Positions 42,779 to 52,183 are shown, counted from the first letter of the stretch. The stretch is 64,000 nucleotides of DNA from CAIWHR01 sp963836265 (GCA_963836265.1 CAWIIO010000006.1:806001-870000); one strand, 5' to 3'. The notes: a model not told the origin generated them from the sequence alone. Translations and numbers: made by a program.

Positions 42779-42790
42779 GGCAGGACTGAC

Positions 42791-44995
42791 ATGGCCGACA
42801 ACAAATACGCCGCTTATCTCTGCGCCGGGTGCGGCCTCGGCGACGCGCTCGACCTCGCGCAAATCGAAAAGATCGCCCTGAAGGAAGGCAAGATGCACGT
42901 CGTGCGCCGGCACGACTTCCTGTGCTCGGCCGCGGGGTTGCAGACGGTCCGCGACGACATCGAAAAGGACGGCGTCACCCACGTGATGATCGGCGCCTGC
43001 TCGCGGCGGGCGAAGACCGAGGCCTTCCATTTTCCGACGGTGGCCATGTCGCGGGCGAACTTGCGCGAGGGTGTGCTCTGGGTGGTCGCCGATGGCAGCG
43101 AGCACGACGAAGTTCGGCAGGAAATGGCCGACGATTACGTGCGGATGGGATGCGCCGAGCTGAAGAAGATGAAGGTGCCGGCCGGAAACCCCGATGCGGC
43201 GACCGACAAGCGGATCCTGATCGTGGGTGGCGGAATGTCGGGGCTCACCGCGGCGCTCGAAGCCGCGGAGACCGGCTATGAAGTCGTCGTCGTCGAAAAA
43301 GCGGCAGAGCTCGGCGGTTGGGCTGCCAGGCTGTGGAAGCGGGTGCCGTTCCGCGCGCCGTACGCCGAGCCGCAGGACACGGGACTTGCCGACCTCGTCG
43401 CGAAGGTGATTGCACATCCGCGGATCCGGGTGCATCTCAATGCGACGATCGCGGAAACGTCCGGCGCGCCGGGTCGTTTCGCGGTCAGGGTCGCGCAGGA
43501 ATCCGGCGGCATCGTCGACGAAGCCGTCGGCGCGATCCTCCAGGCGACCGGCTTCTCGACCTACGACGTCGCGAAGCTGCCTGACCTGGGTGGGGGGCGG
43601 CCCGACGTCGTCGACCAGGCGGGGCTCGAAGCGCTCGCGCGGACCGCAAACGGCGGACCGATCAAGCGCGCCGATGGCAACGACGTGAAGAGCGTCGTCT
43701 TCGTGCAGTGCGCCGGCCAGCGCGACGACACCGGAACGCACCTGCCGTATTGCTCGGGCCACTGCTGCGCGACGTCGATCAAGCAGGCGATGTATTTCAA
43801 GGACGCGAACCCTGCGGTCGATGCCGTCGTGCTGTACGACGACCTTCGCGTGCCCGGCATGGGCGAGGATTTCTATCGCAGTGCGCAGGCGAAGGGCGTC
43901 ACATTCACGAAAGGCAAAGTGTCGACGGTGGTGTCCACGGACGCGGGCTGTCGCGTGAATTTCCGCGATCTGATCCTCGACGAGGATACGGCGATCGACG
44001 CCGATCTCGTCGTACTCGCGACGGGTCAGGTGCCGAACTCCGGCGTGAACATCGACCTGCCCGACGAGGATTCCGCGAAGGCGCAACAGATCTCGATCCT
44101 CAATCTCGCCTATCGGCAGGGCAAGGACCTGCCGTTGTTGAAACACGGCTTCAACGACTCGCACTTCATCTGCTTTCCCTACGAAACGCGTCGCACCGGG
44201 ATCTATGCCGCCGGTCCCGTCCGCCGACCGATGGACATGCTGCAGGCGACCGAGGACGCGACGGGTGCGGCTCTCAAAGCGATCCAGGCGGTCGAAAACG
44301 CGGCGAAGGCGCGCGCGGCGCATCCGCGCGTCGGCGATCTCTCCTATCCGATCGTGCGGCTCGAGGGTTGCACGCAATGCAAGCGCTGCACGGTCGAGTG
44401 TCCTTTCGGTGCGATCGACGAGGACGAGAAGCGCTTCCCCGTTTTCAACGAGTCGCGCTGCCGCCGCTGCGGCACGTGCATGGGCGCCTGCCCGGTGCGC
44501 GTGATCTCGTTCGAGAACTATTCGGTGGACACCGTCGGCAGCCAGATCAAGGCCGTCGACATGCCCGACGAATTCTCGGACAAGCCGCGGATCCTGCTCC
44601 TTGCCTGCGAGAACGACGCCTATCCGGCGCTCGACATGGCGGGCATGGCGCGCGTAGGCTACTCGGCGTTTGTGCGTGCGATTCCCGTGCGCTGCCTAGG
44701 CTCGGTCAACGCGATCTGGATCACCGACGCGCTCAACTCCGGCTACGACGGCGTGATGATGATGGGCTGCAAGAAGGGCGACGACTACCAGTGCCACTTC
44801 GTGAAGGGCTCGGAGCTCGCCTTCTACCGGATGAGCAAGATCGACGACACGCTGAAGCAGCTTGACCTCGAGACCGAGCGCGTCGTTACCCACGAGGTCG
44901 CGATCACCGACGGCGCGCGCGTTGCCAGGCTCATCAACGAATACGCTGCGCAGATCAAGGAAATCGGCATGTCGCCGATGAAAGGCTTCGGCTGA
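42791..44995 (+). CDS. qmoB: Quinone-interacting oxidoreductase subunit QmoB (HdrA-MvhD type)
   Basis: A 734-residue protein: N-terminal Cys-containing region (CAGCGLGD), an HdrA-like FAD domain (VGGGMSGLTAALEAAE near residue 147), the VQCAGQRDD ... CSGHCCATS segment, a pair of [4Fe-4S] ferredoxin motifs (CTQCKRCTVECP and CRRCGTCMGACP, about 535-570), and a C-terminal MvhD-like domain (LLACENDAYP ... CKKGDDYQCHF). It partners QmoA and connects to HdrC/HdrB. Its stop overlaps the hdrC start by one base. Confidence 0.93.
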   Translation: MADNKYAAYLCAGCGLGDALDLAQIEKIALKEGKMHVVRRHDFLCSAAGLQTVRDDIEKDGVTHVMIGACSRRAKTEAFHFPTVAMSRANLREGVLWVVADGSEHDEVRQEMADDYVRMGCAELKKMKVPAGNPDAATDKRILIVGGGMSGLTAALEAAETGYEVVVVEKAAELGGWAARLWKRVPFRAPYAEPQDTGLADLVAKVIAHPRIRVHLNATIAETSGAPGRFAVRVAQESGGIVDEAVGAILQATGFSTYDVAKLPDLGGGRPDVVDQAGLEALARTANGGPIKRADGNDVKSVVFVQCAGQRDDTGTHLPYCSGHCCATSIKQAMYFKDANPAVDAVVLYDDLRVPGMGEDFYRSAQAKGVTFTKGKVSTVVSTDAGCRVNFRDLILDEDTAIDADLVVLATGQVPNSGVNIDLPDEDSAKAQQISILNLAYRQGKDLPLLKHGFNDSHFICFPYETRRTGIYAAGPVRRPMDMLQATEDATGAALKAIQAVENAAKARAAHPRVGDLSYPIVRLEGCTQCKRCTVECPFGAIDEDEKRFPVFNESRCRRCGTCMGACPVRVISFENYSVDTVGSQIKAVDMPDEFSDKPRILLLACENDAYPALDMAGMARVGYSAFVRAIPVRCLGSVNAIWITDALNSGYDGVMMMGCKKGDDYQCHFVKGSELAFYRMSKIDDTLKQLDLETERVVTHEVAITDGARVARLINEYAAQIKEIGMSPMKGFG

Positions 44996-45660
44996 TGGCT
45001 GCGCGCGAAGGCGGAACGGCGGGGGTGACGTTGAGCGACCCGAACACGGCCGCGCTCGCGCGCTATCGCAACGACTTTCTGGCGGAGGTCGAGGAGCGCG
45101 TCGAGGAAGGCCACTGGGTGAAGATGTGCATGCAGTGCGGCGTGTGCGCCGGCTCGTGCCCGTTCGGCCCGCACTGGGAGCATTCGCCGCAGAAGATCTT
45201 CATGATGATCCGCGCGGGCAAGCGCGACGATGTGCTCACGTCCGACTCGATGTGGATGTGCACCTCGTGCTACAACTGCGTGGTGCGCTGCCCGCGGCAG
45301 CTGCCGATCACGCAGATCATGCACGGTCTCGCGACGTATGCGCACCGACTGGGGCTTGCCCCGAAGATGCAGCCCACGCGGGACTTTTCGCTGCAATTCT
45401 GGGACAACTGCACGAAGACCGGCCGCGTGAACGAGCTGAGGCTCACGCTGGGCCTCTACTTCAAGGGCGGTCTCGTCGCCGGCATCAGGAAGGGCTGGAG
45501 CATGCGCAACGTCGCCTTCGGCCTGCTCTTGGCAAGGCGATTGAATCCGCTCGAGCTCTTCGGCGGTCACAGGTGCAAGGACCAGAAGGGCATTGCCGCG
45601 ATGCTTGCAAAGGCGCGTGAAATCGAAGCGCAGCGAACGAGCGGCGCACGCCGAGGATAA
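44995..45660 (+). CDS. hdrC: HdrC-like iron-sulfur subunit of the Qmo/Hdr complex
   Basis: A 221-residue soluble protein with two [4Fe-4S] motifs: C45-x2-C48-x2-C51-x3-C55 and C89-x2-C92-x2-C95-x3-C99. There are no membrane helices, so it is HdrC rather than the fused membrane protein QmoC. It overlaps qmoB and precedes hdrB by five bases. In Thiobacillus-type sulfur oxidisers HdrC plus HdrB are known to stand in place of QmoC. Confidence 0.9.
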   Translation: MAAREGGTAGVTLSDPNTAALARYRNDFLAEVEERVEEGHWVKMCMQCGVCAGSCPFGPHWEHSPQKIFMMIRAGKRDDVLTSDSMWMCTSCYNCVVRCPRQLPITQIMHGLATYAHRLGLAPKMQPTRDFSLQFWDNCTKTGRVNELRLTLGLYFKGGLVAGIRKGWSMRNVAFGLLLARRLNPLELFGGHRCKDQKGIAAMLAKAREIEAQRTSGARRG

Positions 45661-45665
45661 CCATC

Positions 45666-46574
45666 ATGGCGAAGAAGGAATACGCGTTCTATCCCGGTTG
45701 CTCGTCGCAGCTCAAGGCCTCGGCGTCGAACTACCTCACGTCGACGAACGCGATGTGCAAGACGCTCGATGTCAAGCTGACCCCGATCCCCGACTGGAAC
45801 TGCTGTGGCGCCTCGATCGGCTATGCGGGCGCCGGGGAATTGCCGCGCCACGTGATGAACGCGCGCAACTTCGCGCTCGCCGAGACGCACCTGCCGGGGC
45901 AGGACATCGTCGCCACCTGCGCGGCGTGCTGGCTCAACGCGCGCGAGTCGAAGGAAAAGCTCGACGGCAGTGCGCAGCTCCTGGCCGACACCAACGCGGC
46001 GCTGAAGGAAGCCGGGCTCGTCTACAAGGGTCAGTCCGAGGTTCGCCACATGGTCGAGGTGCTGATCGAGGATTTCGGCTACGATGAACTGAAAAGGCCG
46101 GTCGTGAAGCCGCTCGAAGGCGTCAAGTTCGCGGGCTACGTCGGCTGCCAAACCAACCGGCCGTTCGGGATCGCGGGCGAGTCGTTCGAGAATCCACTCT
46201 ACCTAGACAAGCTGGTCGAAACGGTTGGCGGCGAAGCGCTGACCGGCTACGAGCAGAAGGTCACGTGCTGCGGCGGCGCGCTGGCGTTCTCGGAGCCCGA
46301 GAAAAGCCAGAAGCAGATCAAGAACATCGTCGAAGCGGCCTATGACGAAGGTGCCGACATGATCGTCACCCCGTGCCCGCTGTGCCAGGCGAACGTCGAG
46401 GTCTACCAGTCCGAGATCAACAAGCGCCACGGCACCAGGCTCGACATGCCGGTGACGTATTACAGTCAGCTCATGACGGTGGCCTACGGGGGCACAGCGA
46501 AGGAGGCCGGGCTCGACGGGCACTTGATCGAGCCGACGAAGCTGCAACAAATCGCGGCCAAGCCGGTCAAATAG
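45666..46574 (+). CDS. hdrB: HdrB-like CCG-domain subunit
   Basis: A 302-residue protein with two cysteine-rich CCG domains: first C12 ... C46-C47 ... C85-x2-C88, second VGCQ ... TCCGG ... CPLC. In methanogen HdrB these bind noncubane clusters that do thiol/disulfide chemistry. Here it most likely handles electrons between QmoAB and a thiol or membrane acceptor. It is soluble; the quinone-reactive membrane component is not in the cluster. The preceding genes form a tight operon. Confidence 0.9.
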   Translation: MAKKEYAFYPGCSSQLKASASNYLTSTNAMCKTLDVKLTPIPDWNCCGASIGYAGAGELPRHVMNARNFALAETHLPGQDIVATCAACWLNARESKEKLDGSAQLLADTNAALKEAGLVYKGQSEVRHMVEVLIEDFGYDELKRPVVKPLEGVKFAGYVGCQTNRPFGIAGESFENPLYLDKLVETVGGEALTGYEQKVTCCGGALAFSEPEKSQKQIKNIVEAAYDEGADMIVTPCPLCQANVEVYQSEINKRHGTRLDMPVTYYSQLMTVAYGGTAKEAGLDGHLIEPTKLQQIAAKPVK

Positions 46575-46624
46575 CCGGAGCCGACGCGGCTGCGCCGGAC
46601 GCGAAACGATCTCGGAGCGCGAGC

Positions 46625-47221
46625 GTGGAAAGAGTGGTCTACCAGCCGCTGCGGATGACCAAGATGCGTGCCGGCGTGGTTGCCCAGCCTCTGCTCACGG
46701 GGCCGAAACCGGTCAAGCTCGACTCGCCGGCGATCGAAGCGATGACCGACCTGCGGCAGGTCGCCGCGGCGACGATTCGGGCCGACGCCACGATTCCACA
46801 GGCCAACCGCGCGATGATCGCGCGCGGCGTGCGGCTGCTGCTCGTCGTGGGTGTCACCGGCGCGATCGAAGGCCTGATCACCGCGCGCGACATCGGCGGC
46901 GAAAAGCCGGTCAACCTGCTGCACGACCTGGGCGGAAGGCACGCGGAGCTCCGGGTTGCGAGCCTGATGGTGCCGAGGAGCGCGATCGACGTCCTCGACA
47001 TCGACGACGTGCTGCGCGCCGAGGTCGGGCACATCATCGCCACCCTGAAGGAGAACGGGCGCCAGCACGCGCTCGTCGTCGACCGCGATCGACTGACGCG
47101 CGAGGAGTTCGTGCGCGGCATTTTCTCGGCGACGCAGATCGGGCGCCAGCTGGGGATGCCGGTCAGCACCTTCGAAGTCGCCCATACGTTCGCCGAGATC
47201 GAGGCCGAGCTTGGCAAATGA
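46625..47221 (+). CDS. CBS-domain pair protein
   Basis: About 198 residues with two CBS motifs (about residues 40-90 and 105-165), folds that bind adenine nucleotides such as AMP or ATP. The start is uncertain: GTG 46625 has GGAGC upstream, ATG 46655 is ten codons later. It lies 50 bases after hdrB and overlaps the DUF4202 gene, so it looks like part of the qmoAB-hdrCB transcript. Because APS/AMP are substrates of the neighbouring AprBA and Sat, an adenylate-sensing role is an attractive inference. Confidence 0.75.
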   Translation: MERVVYQPLRMTKMRAGVVAQPLLTGPKPVKLDSPAIEAMTDLRQVAAATIRADATIPQANRAMIARGVRLLLVVGVTGAIEGLITARDIGGEKPVNLLHDLGGRHAELRVASLMVPRSAIDVLDIDDVLRAEVGHIIATLKENGRQHALVVDRDRLTREEFVRGIFSATQIGRQLGMPVSTFEVAHTFAEIEAELGK

Positions 47222-47861
47222 AACGGCTGCGGCGCTGACGAGCGCGCACGCCACGCGCTTCGATCGTGCGATTGCGCGCTTCGACGCGGCGAACGCCGAG
47301 GATCCCAACCGCGAAACCATCGCCGGTCGAGAGCGCCCGAAAGAGCTTGTCTACGCGGAACGGTTGACGTCGATGCTGCAGCGCTTCGCGCCCGAAGCGT
47401 CCGAGATCGTGCGCCTTGCGGTCCGCAGCCAGCACCTCCAGCGCTGGAAAATTGCGCGGACCGAGTATCCGATGGACCGGATCGGCTACCTCCAGTGGCG
47501 CAAGCGCCTCTACAAGTTCCATGCCCAGCTGGCCGCCGGGATCCTGCGCGACGTCGGCTACGACGAGGCGACGGTCGCCCGCGTGGGTACGCTCCTCAAG
47601 AAGGAGGGGCTCAAGTCGGACGCCGAGGTGCAGACACTGGAGGACGTCGTCGACCTCGTGTTCCTCGAGAGCTATCTTGCGGACTTCGTCGCCAAGCACG
47701 GCCAGTACGACGTGGCGAAGTTCACCGACATTCTCGCCAAGACCGCCAAAAAGATGTCGCCCCGCGGCCGCGAGGCCGCGGTGTCGCTGATCAACGCGCC
47801 CCCGGCGCTGGCGCCGTTGATCGAGCAGGTGATGCGCGCGCAGGAAGCCGCCAGCGCGTGA
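47211..47861 (+). CDS. DUF4202-type protein of unknown function
   Basis: A 216-residue soluble, mostly helical protein. The segments FDAANAEDPN, ELVYAERLTSML, RSQHLQRWKIARTEYP and HAQLAAGILRDVGYD are those of the DUF4202 family, which I associate with sulfate adenylyltransferase/APS-reductase neighbourhoods. His-containing motifs (SQHLQRW, KFHAQ) hint at metal or nucleotide binding as in HD-like folds, but this is a guess. The start is a TTG at 47211 with GAGGCCGAG upstream; it overlaps the CBS gene by 11 bases. Confidence 0.75.
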   Translation: MANETAAALTSAHATRFDRAIARFDAANAEDPNRETIAGRERPKELVYAERLTSMLQRFAPEASEIVRLAVRSQHLQRWKIARTEYPMDRIGYLQWRKRLYKFHAQLAAGILRDVGYDEATVARVGTLLKKEGLKSDAEVQTLEDVVDLVFLESYLADFVAKHGQYDVAKFTDILAKTAKKMSPRGREAAVSLINAPPALAPLIEQVMRAQEAASA

Positions 47862-47874
47862 GACGGCTGCGGTG

Positions 47875-48996
47875 TCACCGGTTTCCGGCGGAAGCCGGCC
47901 TTTGCCAGGGCAGGGTTCGCCCGTCATATCTCCGTCCGATCGCGAGTATCGGCCGCTCGAACAGGTGCCACGACAGCATGGCCAGCGCGAGGGTGAGGCC
48001 GAGCGCGGTCACGAGCGTCTGCGGTGGGGTCATCGCGGCGATGGTCAGGCAATAGCGGATTGCGAACAGGTGCCAGAGGTAGATTCCGTAGCTCACGACG
48101 CCAAGATAGGTAAGCGGACGCAGCGGCCACGTCGTGGCGACGGCCGGCAGCTGCACGGCGGCGGCGACGACGCACAGGAAGAACACGCCGAGCGAAGTGC
48201 GCCAGAAGATCACCATCAGCGGCAGATCCCAGTAGCTCGAGTACCGCCAGTAGAGCGCGAAGCAGAGCGTTCCGGCGACAACGGCAGCGAGCAGCCACGC
48301 CGGCCCCGTCAGCGTTCGCCGCTCGTTCGCGGGGCCGTCGAGCATTCGGGCGAGGAAAACGCCGGCGCCGAACTCGTCGAGCGCGCCCGGCAGCTGCGTC
48401 ACCGGCATGAACAGAAGGCGCGGCTCGAAGTGTCCGAAGACGGCGAACATTGCCCCGCGCCACAGCCATGCGATCAGGATGCAACCCAGCCACAGACGCC
48501 ACGGCGACGCGCGCGCGATCCATGGTACGAGGACTGCGACCGCGAGGTAGAACTGCATCTCGATCGCGAGCGTCCAGTTGACCGGATCGATCGACGCGTA
48601 CGTCCACGGAAAGAAAGTGTGCGTGAACGTCAGGTGCGTGATGATCTGCCCGAGCCATGCCGTAGTCGACTTGGTGAAGAAGTCCGGCATGAACAGCGCG
48701 ATCCACAGCGCGCCGGTGAGGACGTAGAGCGGGACGATCCGCGAGAGCCGCCGTGCCAAATACCTGCCACGGAAGGTGGCGGCGTCCTGCCGCCACATCG
48801 AGAGGGCACTCCACGTGATCACGAAGCCGCTGATCACGTAGAAGAGGTCGACGCCGATCCAGCCGATCCGAAACGTGACCAGCGGCCCCTCGATCGGGAA
48901 GGCCGTCCACTGCTTGAGTTCGATGACGTGGTAGACGACGACCGCCGTCGCCGCGAATCCGCGGAGCAGATCGATGTTCTCGAAGCGATCGTTCAC
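47875..48996 (-). CDS. Acyltransferase 3 (OafA/YrhL-like) membrane protein
   Basis: A 373-residue polytopic protein with about ten membrane helices; IDLLRGFAATAVVVYH near the N-terminus is the family signature, and YVISGFVIT and WTLAIEMQFYL are other conserved pieces. Such proteins acetylate envelope polysaccharides or lipids. The start is a GTG at 48996. It converges on the DUF4202 gene with only 13 bases between stops and lies downstream of the ykgJ-like gene. No glycan cluster is nearby. Confidence 0.85.
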   Translation of the reverse strand: MNDRFENIDLLRGFAATAVVVYHVIELKQWTAFPIEGPLVTFRIGWIGVDLFYVISGFVITWSALSMWRQDAATFRGRYLARRLSRIVPLYVLTGALWIALFMPDFFTKSTTAWLGQIITHLTFTHTFFPWTYASIDPVNWTLAIEMQFYLAVAVLVPWIARASPWRLWLGCILIAWLWRGAMFAVFGHFEPRLLFMPVTQLPGALDEFGAGVFLARMLDGPANERRTLTGPAWLLAAVVAGTLCFALYWRYSSYWDLPLMVIFWRTSLGVFFLCVVAAAVQLPAVATTWPLRPLTYLGVVSYGIYLWHLFAIRYCLTIAAMTPPQTLVTALGLTLALAMLSWHLFERPILAIGRRYDGRTLPWQRPASAGNR

Positions 48997-49077
48997 GGAG
49001 TCGCGAGTAGACGCTCGTCGGCGCGGTCGGATGCGAAGCGCGAAGTCTACACCGGCGCGCAGCGCCCGCCTGCCGTG

Positions 49078-49980
49078 CTACCCGTCGGTGGCGTCGTCGG
49101 CCAGGTCCTCGTCGCGGGCGCGCCGCTCCGCCGCCTCGCGCTCGAGCCGGGCGACCTTTTCGCGATAACGCGCGCGCCGGGCGGCTGCGGCTTGCTGCTT
49201 GATGGGAATCGTCTCCTCGCCGAACAGCACCTGGCGCAGGAAGCGAAACCCGAACAGCATCAGCTTGACGTCGTCGGCGAAGATTTCCGTCAGTTCAGCG
49301 GCCGGGAGATCGTAGACGCCGCTGAAGCCGTCGCTCGCGACGAATGCGCGGAAGCGGTCGACATCGTAGCAGGTCATGAAGAAGAGCTGCAAGCTCCGCT
49401 TCGACGGCTTGCCGATCGTGGGCCCCGCCGATTTCTTCTTGAGGATCAGCTGCCGCCAGCCGCGGGCGAGCTCGTCGTACTCCGGTAGCCCCTGCTCGGC
49501 GCGATATTCGTCGATCGTCAGCCTTCGCGGCTCGTCGTGGCCGAAGCAGTGCGGCTCCTTGACCATCGCATACGCGTCGCGGTCGGTCGACTCGCCCTGC
49601 TTGCGCAGCGCGAGGAGCGCGACGGGGTAGTAGCGACACGCGGTGGGTCGGAACGCGTAGACGCCGCAGCCTTCCGGTTGCATGAACTGGCACGCGGTGC
49701 CGGCTTCGACGGGCCGCAGCTTGACGCCGGCGATGCCGTCCTTTTCCATTTCGTAGGGCACCGTGTAGCGTGCGAGAAACTCGGTCGACGTAAGCTCGAG
49801 CCGGCGCTTCAATCGCAGGATGTCGTAAGGGGTGAGCGAGATGTCGATGTTGCTGCAGCAAGCGTTCCAGCACGCGACGCCGCGGTGGCAGCAGAACCGG
49901 ATCGACTTGCCGCCGTCCATCATCGCCGGCAGCACGGGACTCTCGGGGAAGGGGACGTCCTGGTCGCTGGCCGCGCTCAT
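49078..49980 (-). CDS. YkgJ-family cysteine-cluster protein
   Basis: A 300-residue soluble protein. The N-terminal half carries FCCHRGVACWNACCSN (about residues 29-44), CQFMQPEGCGVYAFRPTACRYYP (about 95-117) and a later CF, matching the zinc/iron-chelating CxxxCxxCC family. The C-terminal ~130 residues extend beyond the minimal domain and end in a charged helix. It is 70 bases downstream of aprA on the same strand, separated by a hairpin; a maturation role for iron-sulfur enzymes is only a conjecture. Confidence 0.8.
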   Translation of the reverse strand: MSAASDQDVPFPESPVLPAMMDGGKSIRFCCHRGVACWNACCSNIDISLTPYDILRLKRRLELTSTEFLARYTVPYEMEKDGIAGVKLRPVEAGTACQFMQPEGCGVYAFRPTACRYYPVALLALRKQGESTDRDAYAMVKEPHCFGHDEPRRLTIDEYRAEQGLPEYDELARGWRQLILKKKSAGPTIGKPSKRSLQLFFMTCYDVDRFRAFVASDGFSGVYDLPAAELTEIFADDVKLMLFGFRFLRQVLFGEETIPIKQQAAAARRARYREKVARLEREAAERRARDEDLADDATDG

Positions 49981-50009
49981 CGAGGCTCGTCCCGAATAAG
50001 AACACCGGG

Positions 50010-50028
50010 CGCCCCGTCGCTTGGGGCG
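50010..50028 (-). terminator. Hairpin after aprA
   Basis: CGCCCC pairs with GGGGCG around a seven-base loop in the 70-base gap between aprA and the ykgJ-like gene. On the minus strand it is followed a few bases later by GTTCTTATT, a weak T tract. It may attenuate read-through from the abundant sat-apr transcript. Confidence 0.45.
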
Positions 50029-50050
50029 GCCGGCCGCTCCATAACAAGTG

Positions 50051-52135
50051 CTACTGCGTCACCACCGCCGCGGGCGCAACACCCTTCGGCGCCTCGGTCG
50101 GCTTCGGCGCCGCCGCCTTGAAGAGCTTCGACTTGTCGACCAGGTCGACGTGCTTGCGCTTGAAGCACGTCCACTTCTTGCTCGGCTTGTCGTAGACGGA
50201 GTTGACGAAGCAATGCCAGTTCTTTTCGTCGACGAAGTTCTTGTCGGTGCGATAGTAGAAGCCCGGATAGCGGGACTCTTCGCGGAACTGGATGTGCTTC
50301 ATGTGCGCTTCGGCAGTGATGATCCGGTGGTAGTTCTCCCATGCGCGGAGCAGCTCGTGCAAGTCCTTGGCCCGCATCTTCAACGCGTCCTCCTTCAGCA
50401 TTTCGAGCTTTTCCTCGGCGATCTTCAGCATCACGTCGTTGGTGTTGTAGTAGGTCGCCACGCCCGCGACGTACTCGTCCATGATCTTCTGCAGCCGGAA
50501 CTGCAGCATCTTGGGCGTGATGTAGTGCGGGTTGATGTCGATCGCCGTCGTGTAGTCCTTGTGCTCGAGAAATGTGCGTACCGGCTTGTAGATCTCCTCG
50601 GCGAGTGCTTCGGGGGCGGTGTCGAGCTCGGGTTTCCAGTCCTTGTTGTCGAGCGCGAACTTGACCATCGCTTTCGCGGCAAGGCGGCCTTCGGCGTGCG
50701 ATCCCGACGAGAACTTGTGGCCCGATGCACCCACGCCGTCGCCGGCGGTGAACAGTCCGTTGACCGTCGTCATCGAGCGATAGCCCCAGTTCCAGCCGCG
50801 CGGCAGGTGCGCCGGAACCCCGTCGAGCTCGCCATCCTCGGCAGTCGGGGCGCCGACGTCCTCGGGGCCCGACACCCAGATGCCGCAGCAGCCCGAGTGC
50901 GAGCCCAGGAGATACGGCTCGGTCGGCATCAGCTCGGAGTTCTTCTTCTCCGGCTCGATGTTCTCGCCGACCCAGATCCCGCACTGGCCGATGCACATGT
51001 CGAGGAAGTCTTCCCACGCCTCGGCCTCGAGGTGCCTTACTTCCTTCGGCGTGAGGCTTTCACGCAGTTTTCCGAGCGCGGCCACCGTGTCCATGTAGAT
51101 CGGACCGCGGCCTTCCTTCATCTCCTTCAGCATCAGGTGATTGCGCAGGCACGACGCGGGAACGGCCGCCTGGCCGTACGGCGGATAGTCGTCGAGCAGC
51201 GCCTTGTTCTTGACCATGTAGTCTTCGCCGTAGGCGTTCGTCGCCTTGGCCTTGAACAGCAGGAACCACGCGCCCACCGGCCCGTAGCCATCCTTGAAGC
51301 GGGCCGGCACGAAGCGGTTTTCCATCATCGTCATCTCGGCGCCGGCTTCCGCCGCCATCGCGTACGTGCTGCCGGCGTTCCACACCGGATACCACGCGCG
51401 GCCGGTGCCTTCGCCGACCGACCGCGGCCGGAACAGGTTCACGCAGCCGCCGGCCGCAAGCAGGATCGCCTTCGCACGGTAGACGTAGATCGTGTTGTCG
51501 CGCACCGAAAACCCGACGGCGCCCGCGATGCGGGACGGGTCGTTCTTGTCGTTGACCAGCTTGACGATGAAGATGCGCTCCTGAATTCGCGACAGCCCCA
51601 GCGCCTTCTTGGCCGCCTCGGAGACGATCCACTTGTACGATTCGCCGTTGATCATGATCTGCCACTTGCCGGAGCGCACGGGCTTGCCGCCGTCCTTCAA
51701 CGCCGGCAGCCCTTCGCGCTGCGATTCAGCGCCGTCGTGGCGGACGCCGTCGGCGTCGGTCTTCCAGATCGGCAGCCCCCATTCCTCGAACAGGTGCACC
51801 GATTCATCGACGTGACGGCCAACGTCGTACGCGAGGTCGTCGCGCGTGATGCCCATCAGGTCGTTCGAAACCATGCGCGTGTAGTCGGCCGGGTCCATGT
51901 CCGGGCCGATGTACGTGTTGATCGCGGACAGGCCCTGGGCGACCGCGCCGGAGCGGTCCATCGCCGCCTTGTCGACGAGCTTGATCTTGAGGTCGACGCC
52001 GGTCTCGGCCTTCGCGGCCTCGGCCCAGCGCATCAATTCGTAGGCGGCGCCGCAGCACGCCATGCCACCGCCGATCAGCAGGATGTCGAGGTCCTCCTGC
52101 ACCACTTTCGGATTGCCAAACGTTCCTTCGGACAT
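50051..52135 (-). CDS. aprA: Adenylylsulfate (APS) reductase alpha subunit
   Basis: A 694-residue cytoplasmic flavoprotein. In sulfur oxidisers it combines sulfite with AMP to give APS. The FAD motif ILLIGGGMACCGAAYE is near residue 20, and SGAVAQGLSAINTY and SGSHAEGRLAAKAM are typical of the fumarate-reductase superfamily. The ATG at 52135 has AGGGTG upstream; a GTG three codons earlier is an alternative. It follows aprB by 48 bases and completes sat-aprB-aprA. Confidence 0.96.
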   Translation of the reverse strand: MSEGTFGNPKVVQEDLDILLIGGGMACCGAAYELMRWAEAAKAETGVDLKIKLVDKAAMDRSGAVAQGLSAINTYIGPDMDPADYTRMVSNDLMGITRDDLAYDVGRHVDESVHLFEEWGLPIWKTDADGVRHDGAESQREGLPALKDGGKPVRSGKWQIMINGESYKWIVSEAAKKALGLSRIQERIFIVKLVNDKNDPSRIAGAVGFSVRDNTIYVYRAKAILLAAGGCVNLFRPRSVGEGTGRAWYPVWNAGSTYAMAAEAGAEMTMMENRFVPARFKDGYGPVGAWFLLFKAKATNAYGEDYMVKNKALLDDYPPYGQAAVPASCLRNHLMLKEMKEGRGPIYMDTVAALGKLRESLTPKEVRHLEAEAWEDFLDMCIGQCGIWVGENIEPEKKNSELMPTEPYLLGSHSGCCGIWVSGPEDVGAPTAEDGELDGVPAHLPRGWNWGYRSMTTVNGLFTAGDGVGASGHKFSSGSHAEGRLAAKAMVKFALDNKDWKPELDTAPEALAEEIYKPVRTFLEHKDYTTAIDINPHYITPKMLQFRLQKIMDEYVAGVATYYNTNDVMLKIAEEKLEMLKEDALKMRAKDLHELLRAWENYHRIITAEAHMKHIQFREESRYPGFYYRTDKNFVDEKNWHCFVNSVYDKPSKKWTCFKRKHVDLVDKSKLFKAAAPKPTEAPKGVAPAAVVTQ

Positions 52136-52183
52136 TGCATTCACCCTGATTCGTGAGTTAGGTCGAGGTAAGGTGGATGGCGC

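Noticed and set aside
42709..42789. 26-residue open frame between qmoA and qmoB
   Set aside because: It lies wholly in a dispersed GC-rich repeat and has no ribosome site of quality; frames across such repeats are routinely mis-annotated.
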